A stretch of 64,000 nucleotides of DNA, taken from Actinomycetes bacterium. GTDB taxonomy: Bacteria > Actinomycetota > Acidimicrobiia > Acidimicrobiales > RAAP-2. Location: the NCBI GenBank assembly GCA_021806045.1, contig JAJZDI010000009.1:1-64000 (forward strand). Direction: 5' to 3'. Shown one piece after another: positions 50,149 through 57,599 of this stretch. The position numbers and the translations under genes are program-made. Numbering within the stretch: the first letter of the stretch is position 1; the number at the start of each line of letters is the position of its first letter. The notes beneath the pieces were generated by a model that saw nothing but the letters and a program-made list of their open reading frames with translations, made no database searches and had not been told where the DNA came from.

Positions 50149-53100
50149 ATGAGCCGACACAGCGGCATCGACGGTGCAGGCGCGATCGGGAGCAGGCGGC
50201 GGCGCCGATCCCGCATGCTGGCCGGAATGCTGCTGGGCCTGCCGAGCCTGGCCGCCTTGGCCGCCGGTGGGACCCCGGCGCAGGCGGCGACGGAGACGTT
50301 CACCTTCACCACGCCGGGGGAGACGGCGTGGACCGTTCCCGCCGGCGCGACCTCACTGCAGGTGACAGTGGTGGGTGCGGCCGGTTCGCCGTTCAACGGC
50401 GGTGGAAGTCCTTCGGCACCATCGGGTTCCGGCGCGGATGTGCAGGCCGTCGTGCCGGTGCCGTCCCAGCCCACGTTGTACATCGAGGTGGGCGGCACGA
50501 ACGGGGTCAATGGCGGCGGAATCTCGGCAGCCGCGGCCAACGGCGGCGGTGCATCCGACATCCAGACGTGCTCGGTGGCGGTACCGACCTGTGCCGACAC
50601 GGCTGTCCCCGGTACCGACCCTCGGCTGGTGGTGGCGGGTGGAGGCGGTGGCGGCGGTGAGGACCCGAACGGTGTCGCCACCGGTGGTGGTCCTGGCGGC
50701 AATGCGGGCACTGCCGGCTCGGTCGTGACCTCGGGCAGCGGCGGAGCCGGCGTCGACGTGCCGCCTGGTGGGACAGGGGGGCCCTCGGGTTACACGCAGA
50801 CCACCGGTACCGCAGGCGCAGTCGGGCCGGGCAGTCCCGACTGCACGACGGGAGCCGGCGGCGCGGGCCTGCCGGGTGCCGGCGGCGCCGGCGGGGATGA
50901 GAACGGTGCCAACAGCGGCGGCGGTGGTGGTGGCGGCTGGGTCGGTGGTTCAGGAGGTGGGACCGGCAGCGGGGTCACCGGGTGTGGCTACTCAACGGGC
51001 GCCGGCGGCGGTGGCGGCGCTGGCCTGAGCTACATCGAGAGCGCTGCCACTGCGTTCTCGGCAGGGCCGGCCATCGGCATCCCCGCCGAAGTGACGATCA
51101 CGGTGACGTTCCCGCCGGCCATCACGTCGGCCGCGTCGACGACGTTCACCACCGGTGCGGCGGGCTCGTTCACGGTGACGACCACCGGTTCGCCGACGCC
51201 TGCCATCGGCGAGAGCGGACCGCTCCCCACAGGCGTCACGTTCGTCGACAACGGAAACGGAACGGCCACCCTGTCCGGCACCCCGGCAACGGGGACCGAG
51301 GGGACGTACCCCATCACCATCACGGCTGCCAACGGTGTCGGCCCGTCGGTCAGCCAGAACTTCGTCCTCACCGTCGACCAGGCGCCGGCCATCACGTCGG
51401 CGGCGTCGACGACGTTCACCACCGGGTCGGCAGGCACGTTCACGGTGACGGCGACCGGCTCGCCGACGCCGTCGTTCGCTGAATCGGGCACCCTGCCCTC
51501 GGGCGTCACGTTCACCGACAACGGCGACGGGACGGCCACCCTGGCCGGTACCCCGGCGGCGGGCACGGGGGGCTCCTACACGATCACCATCGTCGCCAGC
51601 AACGGGGCTGGCTCGTCGGCCACCCAGACGTTCACGTTGACCGTCGACGAGCCACCGGCCATCACGTCGGCCTCGTCGACGACGTTCACCGCGGGGTCGG
51701 CAGGCACCTTCACAGTGACGGCCACCGGGTTCCCGACCCCGTCGTTGGGTGAATCGGGAACGCTCCCCACCGGTGTCAACTTCACCGACAACGGCAACGG
51801 GACGGCCACCCTGGCCGGCACGCCGGCAACGGGGACCGAGGGAACGTACCCCATCACCATTACGGCGACCAACGGCATCGGCCCGTCGGCCGGCCAGAGC
51901 TTCACCCTCACCGTCGACCAGGCACCGGCCATCACGTCGGCGGCGTCGACGACGTTCACCGCGGGGACGGCAGGCACCTTCACGGTGACGGCGACGGGCA
52001 ACCCGACACCTTCCCTGGCCGAGAGCGGAGCCCTGCCCTCGGGCGTCACCTTCATCGACAACGGCAACGGGACGGCCACCCTGGCCGGTACGCCAGCAAC
52101 GGGGACGGAGGGTGCCCACGTGCTCACCATCGTCGCCAGCAACGGGGCGGGCTCGTCGGCCACCCAGACGTTCACGTTGACCATCGACCAGGCACCGACC
52201 ATCACGTCGGCTGCCTCGAGGACGTTCACCACCGGGTCGGCGGGTACCTTCACGGTGACGGCTACCGGGTTCCCGGCGCCGTCGCTGGGTGAATCGGGTG
52301 CGCTCCCAACCGGCGTCACCTTCACCGACAACGGCAACGGGACGGCCACCCTGGCCGGCACCCCGGCGGCGGGTACGGGCGGCACCTACACGGTCACCAT
52401 CGTCGCCAGCAACGGGGCGGGCTCGTCGGCCACCCAGACGTTCACGTTGGCTATCGACCAGGCGCCGGCCGTATCGTCGGCTGCCTCGACGACGTTCACC
52501 ACCGGGTCGGCGGGCACCTTCACGGTGACGGCAACCGGGTTCCCGGCGGCGTCGCTGGGTGAATCGGGAACGCTCCCAACCGGCGTCACCTTCACCGACA
52601 ACGGCAACGGGACGGCCACCCTGGCCGGCACCCCGGCGAGCGGGACCGGGGGGACATACCCCATCACCATCACGGCGACCAACGGCGTCGGCTCCCCGGC
52701 CAACCAGAGCTTCACCCTCACCGTCGACCAGCCACCGGCCATCACGTCGGCTCCCTCGACGACCTTCACCGCGGGGACGGCGGGCACCTTCACGTTGAGG
52801 GCAACCGGGTTCCCAACGCCTGCGCTGGGTGAATCGGGAACGCTCCCCACCGGCGTCACCTTCACCGACAACGGCAACGGGACGGCCACCCTGGCCGGCA
52901 CCCCGGCGACCGGGACCGGGGGGACACACGTGCTCACCTTCATCGCCGGCAACGGGTCGGGCTCGTCGGCCACCCAGACGTTCACGTTGACCATCGACGC
53001 GGCGCCAGCCATCACCAGCGCCCCATCGGTGGTGTTCACGATCGGCATGTCCGGCTCGTTCACGGTGACGACCACCGGGTTCCCGGCACCGACATCGAGC

Positions 53101-54033
53101 GAATCAGGTGCCCTCCCCTCGGGTGTCACCTTCACCGACAACGGCAACGGGACAGCCACACTGGCCGGCACGCCGGCGGTCGGCGCCAGCGGAACCTACC
53201 CACTGTCCCTCACCGCAACGAACGGTGCCGGTACCGCGGCGACGCAGGCGTTCACCTTGACGGTGGATCCGAAGGGCGGCTTCGTGGTCGCAAGTTCGGA
53301 TGGCGAGGCCGCCGCGTTCGGTGGCGCCAGCAGCCACGGATCGTTCGCACCGGGCGCCGGCGTGCACGACGTGGTCGGCGTCGCGTCCACGCCCGACGGT
53401 GGCGGCTACTGGTTGGCCGGTGCTGACGGTGGTGTGTTCTCTTTCGGTGACGCGCCCTTCCGGGGTTCGCTGCCCGGCGCCGGGATCACCCCCGCGGCCC
53501 CGATCGTCGGCATCGCGTCGACGGCCGACGGTGGTGGCTACTGGTTGGTCGGGGCGGACGGCGGCATCTTCGCCTTCGGCGATGCCCGGTACTTCGGATC
53601 ACTGCCGGGAGCCGGGATCACCCCCGCTGCCCCGGTCGTGGGCATGGCCGTCACCCCCGACGGTGGCGGCTACTGGCTGGTCGGCGCCGACGGTGGCGTG
53701 TTCTCCTTCGGCGACGCCACGTTCCACGGGGCGGCGAGCACGTACCACCTGCAGAAGCCCATCGTCTCGATCACCACCGACTGGCAGACCGGCGGTTACT
53801 GGCTGGCAGCTGCGGACGGCGGCGTGTTCTCGTTCCATGCGCCGTTCGAGGGATCGGTGGCCGGTCTGGCCTCCTCCGATGTGGTGGGCATGGCGTCGAC
53901 CCCCGACGCGCACGGCTACTGGCTGGTGACAGCGGACGGCGAGGTGTTCCCCCTCGGCGATGCCGGGACGAGCGCAGGCCTGCGATCCGATGGCCTCGCC
54001 AACACGGTCGGCATCTCCTCGAGCGCACCATGA
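50149..54033 (+). CDS. Giant secreted protein: Gly-rich domain, eight Ig-like repeats, propeller-like repeats
   Basis: 1294 residues. Signal peptide RRRRRSRMLAGMLLGLPSLAALAAG...AQA; a Gly-rich surface domain (about 45-320, TFTTPGETAWTVPAGATSLQV then GGGGGG blocks); eight 90-residue putative Ig-like repeats (PAITSAASTTFTTGSAGTFTV ... SATQTFTLTVD), each exactly 270 bp from 51116 to about 53275; then six repeats of 40-44 residues (YWLVGADGGVFSFGDA). Probably extracellular adhesin or wall-associated. ATG with GGAAGG eight bases upstream. No LPxTG-type anchor seen. Confidence 0.87.
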   Translation: MSRHSGIDGAGAIGSRRRRRSRMLAGMLLGLPSLAALAAGGTPAQAATETFTFTTPGETAWTVPAGATSLQVTVVGAAGSPFNGGGSPSAPSGSGADVQAVVPVPSQPTLYIEVGGTNGVNGGGISAAAANGGGASDIQTCSVAVPTCADTAVPGTDPRLVVAGGGGGGGEDPNGVATGGGPGGNAGTAGSVVTSGSGGAGVDVPPGGTGGPSGYTQTTGTAGAVGPGSPDCTTGAGGAGLPGAGGAGGDENGANSGGGGGGGWVGGSGGGTGSGVTGCGYSTGAGGGGGAGLSYIESAATAFSAGPAIGIPAEVTITVTFPPAITSAASTTFTTGAAGSFTVTTTGSPTPAIGESGPLPTGVTFVDNGNGTATLSGTPATGTEGTYPITITAANGVGPSVSQNFVLTVDQAPAITSAASTTFTTGSAGTFTVTATGSPTPSFAESGTLPSGVTFTDNGDGTATLAGTPAAGTGGSYTITIVASNGAGSSATQTFTLTVDEPPAITSASSTTFTAGSAGTFTVTATGFPTPSLGESGTLPTGVNFTDNGNGTATLAGTPATGTEGTYPITITATNGIGPSAGQSFTLTVDQAPAITSAASTTFTAGTAGTFTVTATGNPTPSLAESGALPSGVTFIDNGNGTATLAGTPATGTEGAHVLTIVASNGAGSSATQTFTLTIDQAPTITSAASRTFTTGSAGTFTVTATGFPAPSLGESGALPTGVTFTDNGNGTATLAGTPAAGTGGTYTVTIVASNGAGSSATQTFTLAIDQAPAVSSAASTTFTTGSAGTFTVTATGFPAASLGESGTLPTGVTFTDNGNGTATLAGTPASGTGGTYPITITATNGVGSPANQSFTLTVDQPPAITSAPSTTFTAGTAGTFTLRATGFPTPALGESGTLPTGVTFTDNGNGTATLAGTPATGTGGTHVLTFIAGNGSGSSATQTFTLTIDAAPAITSAPSVVFTIGMSGSFTVTTTGFPAPTSSESGALPSGVTFTDNGNGTATLAGTPAVGASGTYPLSLTATNGAGTAATQAFTLTVDPKGGFVVASSDGEAAAFGGASSHGSFAPGAGVHDVVGVASTPDGGGYWLAGADGGVFSFGDAPFRGSLPGAGITPAAPIVGIASTADGGGYWLVGADGGIFAFGDARYFGSLPGAGITPAAPVVGMAVTPDGGGYWLVGADGGVFSFGDATFHGAASTYHLQKPIVSITTDWQTGGYWLAAADGGVFSFHAPFEGSVAGLASSDVVGMASTPDAHGYWLVTADGEVFPLGDAGTSAGLRSDGLANTVGISSSAP
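51116..53275 (+). repeat. Eight tandem 270-bp Ig-like repeats without indels
   Basis: The unit start (CATCACGTCGG or a variant) recurs at 51120, 51390, 51660, 51930, 52200, 52470, 52740 and 53010, exactly 270 bp apart. Long stretches such as GACAACGGCAACGGGACGGC are identical between units. Confidence 0.97.
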
Positions 54034-54092
54034 CACGGCATCGCCCGGTGCGCTGACGGGACCCGACCGGCTCGTCCGCCGCCGCACCGGGC

Positions 54093-54350
54093 TCAGGCGG
54101 CCTCGCCGACGCACCAGTCCGCTTCGCCCCTCGTGTGGTGGTCCCCGGGGTCGTCGGTGCCGTCGCTGGTCCCGCTCTCGGCCGGGTTGGCCGACTCGGC
54201 CGTGCGCGCCGACGCCGCAGACGGGTTGCCCCTGCCCCGCCGGCAGACGGCGCACTGGTTGTTCCACTCGTGGGTGGTCATGGTCGGGGTCCTTCCTCGG
54301 TTGCTCGGGTTGCTGGTCGTTGGTCTTGTCGTGCTGCTGGTCGTGGGCAT
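54093..54350 (-). CDS. Small Cys-containing protein, unknown function
   Basis: 85 residues. A Thr/Ser/Pro-rich start, then MTTHEWNNQCAVCRRGRGNP with C-x2-C, a Ser/Ala/Asp-rich region and a final Cys (ADWCVGEAA). No family recognised. ATG 54350 follows GGGAGGAG by five bases; a second in-frame ATG (54281) also follows GAGGAAGGA, giving a 62-residue form. It lies downstream of a U-tailed terminator that ends the 55-residue ORF, an attenuator-like layout. Confidence 0.5.
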   Translation of the reverse strand: MPTTSSTTRPTTSNPSNRGRTPTMTTHEWNNQCAVCRRGRGNPSAASARTAESANPAESGTSDGTDDPGDHHTRGEADWCVGEAA

Positions 54351-54391
54351 GGGTGCTCCTCCCTTCGTTGAATTGGTCCCGGAAAACACAA

Positions 54392-54414
54392 GAGCCGCTC
54401 CGGAGGAGCGGCTC
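54392..54414 (-). terminator. Rho-independent terminator with U-tract (minus strand)
   Basis: GAGCCGCTCC/GGAGCGGCTC forms a perfect 10-bp stem with a 3-base loop. Read on the minus strand it is followed by TTGTGTTTT, the only U-rich tailed hairpin seen in the window. It ends the 55-residue ORF and lies 42 bases before the 85-residue gene. Confidence 0.8.
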
Positions 54415-54445
54415 GGTGAGATCAGGATCCAGGTTGTCTGGTCGA

Positions 54446-54613
54446 TCAGGTCACCGGGCCGGCTCCCTTGAGGGATGCGGTCGAAATGACGGCTACGGCG
54501 CCCGATGCGGACACCGCAGCGTCTGCTGCTACGTCGGCGGCTGCGATGGCCGCCAGGGCGCGCGCCGACGATGCACGGAGGTGCATCATGTGGTCGGCGG
54601 GCCGCATCGACAT
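54446..54613 (-). CDS. 55-residue leaderless Ala-rich peptide
   Basis: ATG at 54613, stop at 54446. Begins MSMRPADHMMHLR, then an Ala/Val-rich helix-prone stretch (ALAAIAAADVAADAAVSA) and ends LKGAGPVT. No family recognised. Supported as a real gene by its setting: TTGCAT-16-TACACT promoter whose start falls one base before the ATG, and a U-tailed terminator 31 bases after the stop. Could be a leader peptide for the downstream gene or an independent small protein. Confidence 0.5.
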   Translation of the reverse strand: MSMRPADHMMHLRASSARALAAIAAADVAADAAVSASGAVAVISTASLKGAGPVT

Positions 54614-54620
54614 GGGGTCA

Positions 54621-54648
54621 AGTGTAGTACCTACCCGGCGGCATGCAA
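54621..54648 (-). promoter_or_regulatory. Promoter of the 55-residue ORF
   Basis: On the minus strand: TTGCAT (54648-54643), 16-base spacer, TACACT (54626-54621). Predicted start at 54614, one base before the ATG. Confidence 0.6.
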
Positions 54649-54666
54649 CAGGGGCTGGCGTGGCCC

Positions 54667-57435
54667 TCACGCCGGACCGGACCCGGCCACGGCCCGGTCG
54701 GGAGACACCTTCCGGACGTCGACGCGGATCATGCGGTCGAACTGGACCGGCTGCCACTGGTTGGGCGTGAAGCGCAGGTGGCCCCAGCCGTCCGCCAGGT
54801 GCAGCCACTTCACCATCCCGGGCTCGATCACGGTGCCGTCGTCCCAGCGCTCGAACCCGTAGGGCTCCCATGCGGCGTAGAGGATGACCTGTCCGGGACG
54901 CGGCCCGGTGGCCACACGGGCGTGCACGGTGAAGGTTCCGAGGTCGTTCGTCACCTCCACCTCGTCGTCGTCGGCGATGCCGATCGCGGCGGCGTCACGG
55001 GGGTTCATCACCAGCGTCGGATGGCCCCGGGTCGTCTCCAGCATGAGGGGGTTGGTGGCGTTGCAGGCATGGATGGACCAGCGGGGGTGCCCCCCGGTGA
55101 GGACATAGGGGTGGTGGCCCCCCATGGCGGGGGCGTCCTTGTGGACGGGCAGTTCCTCGCCCGCCTCGAGGAACCACGGGTGGTCGACGTAGAACGTCGC
55201 CCGGCCGGTGGTGGTGGCGTAGGGCACCCCGCCCTCCACGTGCCACCGGAAGGCGCTGAAGGTCTCGTCGGAGCGGATCTCCGAGCCGACGAGCCGACCG
55301 GTGGGGAACACACCGTTGCCCCGGGCCGGTGCGAAACCCCGCTCCCGCAGGGTGGTGAGCGACAGGTCCTCGTCGAACACGCCGGCCAGAGCGCTGTCGC
55401 GCACCAGCACGTCGAGGAGGGCCTCGTCCGATCGCAGCCGGCCGTCCCGGTGCATGACCTTGCCCGCGTCGCCCAGGGGGTGGGGGGTGGCCCGACCCAC
55501 CATGCTGTCCGCCAGGCCCCGGACCCGGGCCCGCTCGGCAACCGCGTCGGCGATGTCGCAGAAGATGCGCCAGTCCGAACGGGCCTCGCCCGCCGGCTCG
55601 TTCACCTGGTCCGAGAAGGCGAGGTCGAGCGAGTGGGCGATGGGGTACTGGAGGTTGACCCGTTCGGTGTCGTAGGCGGCGGGCAGGAGGATGTCGGCGT
55701 GCATGCCCGCCCCGTTCATGCGCTGGTCGATGGAGACGACGAGCGAGAGCTCGGGCCACAGGTGGCGGAGCAGCATGCGCCGGCCCCCACGGGTACGCCG
55801 CAGGGTGCTCGTCCCGGGCTGGAAGAGGACCCGCGGCGTGACGTCGGGAGCGGGCCGCATGTAGGGCGCCCACGTGGTGCGGGCCTCGGCGATGTAGTCG
55901 GCCATGGGGCGGGGCGAGTCGCCCCAGTCCTGCCTGCTCCAGATGTCGCCGTAGCCGCAGTGGTCGAGCCAGTAGAAGAAGGGCGGGGCGGTGGTGGACG
56001 TGGCCGCCACCGAGGACATGAAGTCCCAGAAGTCCGGCCGGGCCAGTGGGGGAGGGACGCCCGTGTCGGGGTCGGGCTCACCGAAGAGGGCGCGCGCCAT
56101 CGAGAACACCGCCTCGGCACCCTCGATCCCGCCGGTGCTCATCTGCTGGGCCAGTGACCCGTCGAACGGCATCACCGCATAGGTGTCGTGACCGCGGCCC
56201 TGGCCACCCCAGTTGCCGGTCAGGGCGAGGAGCAGGTTCATCGACCGCTCCATGAGGTCGCCGTGGTAGTGCTTCGGCGTGTCGAAGCCCTCCACGATCT
56301 TCGTGCGCTTCGACGCCACCTTGCGGGCCAGCGTGCGGATGGTGTCGGGGTGTACCCCGCAGGCGGCCGAGGCCGCCTCCGGGTCGTAGGGGGCGAGGCG
56401 CTTGACCATCAGCTCGAACGCCGGCACCAACTCCACTCGGGTGCCGTCTCCCACCTCCACCGTGTACCGGCCCCGGAGCGCCGGTTGGTACGCCAATCGC
56501 AGCGTGTCCTGGCTGGCCTCGACGGGGCCCGACGCCGGGTCCCAGTGGAAGAACCCGTACTCGCTCCCCCCTTCGACCAGGTCCGACCGGCGGAGCAGGC
56601 GGCGGGTGTCGGTGCGGACGAGCAGCGACAGGTCGGTCTGGGTCGACACGAACGCCTCGTCCACCAGCCCCTCGTCGACGATGACCCGGCACATGGCCAG
56701 GGCCAGGGCGGCATCGGTGCCGGGGACGACGGGCACGAAGGTGTCGCAGTGGGGCGCGGACGGGCTGTAGTCGGGGGCGATGAGGGCCACCTCGGCCCCG
56801 GCGTACCGGGCCTCGGTCAGGTAGTGGAAGTAGGGGATGCGGCTGTAGGCCGGGTTGCAGTGCCACACCAGGACCAGCTCGGCGTGGAAGGTGTCGTCGG
56901 AGGACGAGCCGCCGGCGATGTGGCCGAAGGTGAGGTAGTGGCCGAGGGGGACGTCGTTGACGGTCGAGATGCTGTCGAGCGACACGGCGCCCAGGGCCGA
57001 GGCCAGGCCCATGTGGCCGGCGATGGACAGCATGCCGCCCTCGGCGCTCTCGTCGATCACCACCGCGTCCGGCCCGGACTCCTCGATGGCGTCGAGCACG
57101 GCGTCGGCGATCTCGGTCAGGGCGTCGTCCCAGGTGATCCGCTCCCACTGTCCCGATCCGCGTTCCCCCACCCGGCGCATGGGGTGGAGGAGGCGGTCGT
57201 CGCCGGTGAGCTGGCGGCTCCAGGCCGCACCCTTCTGGCACCCCATGGGATTGCGGTCGGGAACGCCGGGCTCGGTGGCCGGGTACGTGCCGGACTGCTC
57301 CTCCCAGCGCACCGACGAGTCGCCGGCGAACACCCGGTAGGTGCAACTGGAGAGGCAGTTGGCGCAGTGCGTTCCCCAGGCGACGCGTTTCCACGAGAAG
57401 CGCTGGCGGTAGCGGTCCTCGCTGGGCGTGGTCAT
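54667..57435 (-). CDS. Molybdopterin oxidoreductase, type II DMSO-reductase family (NarG-like), orphan
   Basis: 922 residues. N-terminal 4Fe-4S site H23-x3-C27-x3-C31-x34-C66 has exactly the spacing of nitrate reductase NarG, so it is type II rather than formate-dehydrogenase type. The Mo-bis-MGD domains follow, then a C-terminal molydopterin-binding domain (GGHPRWSIHACNATNP). The NarG segment with the molybdenum-ligand Asp (TPDAHFFTE) reads IPYFHYLTEARY, so that Asp is Tyr. No Tat signal and no electron-transfer partner genes: probably cytoplasmic with unknown partner. ATG 57435 follows GAGGAG by five bases. Confidence 0.9.
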   Translation of the reverse strand: MTTPSEDRYRQRFSWKRVAWGTHCANCLSSCTYRVFAGDSSVRWEEQSGTYPATEPGVPDRNPMGCQKGAAWSRQLTGDDRLLHPMRRVGERGSGQWERITWDDALTEIADAVLDAIEESGPDAVVIDESAEGGMLSIAGHMGLASALGAVSLDSISTVNDVPLGHYLTFGHIAGGSSSDDTFHAELVLVWHCNPAYSRIPYFHYLTEARYAGAEVALIAPDYSPSAPHCDTFVPVVPGTDAALALAMCRVIVDEGLVDEAFVSTQTDLSLLVRTDTRRLLRRSDLVEGGSEYGFFHWDPASGPVEASQDTLRLAYQPALRGRYTVEVGDGTRVELVPAFELMVKRLAPYDPEAASAACGVHPDTIRTLARKVASKRTKIVEGFDTPKHYHGDLMERSMNLLLALTGNWGGQGRGHDTYAVMPFDGSLAQQMSTGGIEGAEAVFSMARALFGEPDPDTGVPPPLARPDFWDFMSSVAATSTTAPPFFYWLDHCGYGDIWSRQDWGDSPRPMADYIAEARTTWAPYMRPAPDVTPRVLFQPGTSTLRRTRGGRRMLLRHLWPELSLVVSIDQRMNGAGMHADILLPAAYDTERVNLQYPIAHSLDLAFSDQVNEPAGEARSDWRIFCDIADAVAERARVRGLADSMVGRATPHPLGDAGKVMHRDGRLRSDEALLDVLVRDSALAGVFDEDLSLTTLRERGFAPARGNGVFPTGRLVGSEIRSDETFSAFRWHVEGGVPYATTTGRATFYVDHPWFLEAGEELPVHKDAPAMGGHHPYVLTGGHPRWSIHACNATNPLMLETTRGHPTLVMNPRDAAAIGIADDDEVEVTNDLGTFTVHARVATGPRPGQVILYAAWEPYGFERWDDGTVIEPGMVKWLHLADGWGHLRFTPNQWQPVQFDRMIRVDVRKVSPDRAVAGSGPA

Positions 57436-57599
57436 GTGGGCTCCTCGGCCGGTTCGCCCCATGTTGACACGGGGACAGCCGCGCCGTCCTGATGACGGTC
57501 GGGTCACGGGTCGCGCCAGACGTCTCGGTCCGGTCCCGCCGGAATACCGACGGGCGTTCGGCCCTGGCCGGGCCGGCGAAGACGACGTTCAATGCAGCC

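Noticed and set aside
51116-53275. CRISPR-like regular repeats
   Set aside because: The 270-bp units are contiguous, coding, and have no unique spacers; they are protein repeats. No CRISPR array or cas gene is seen anywhere in the window.
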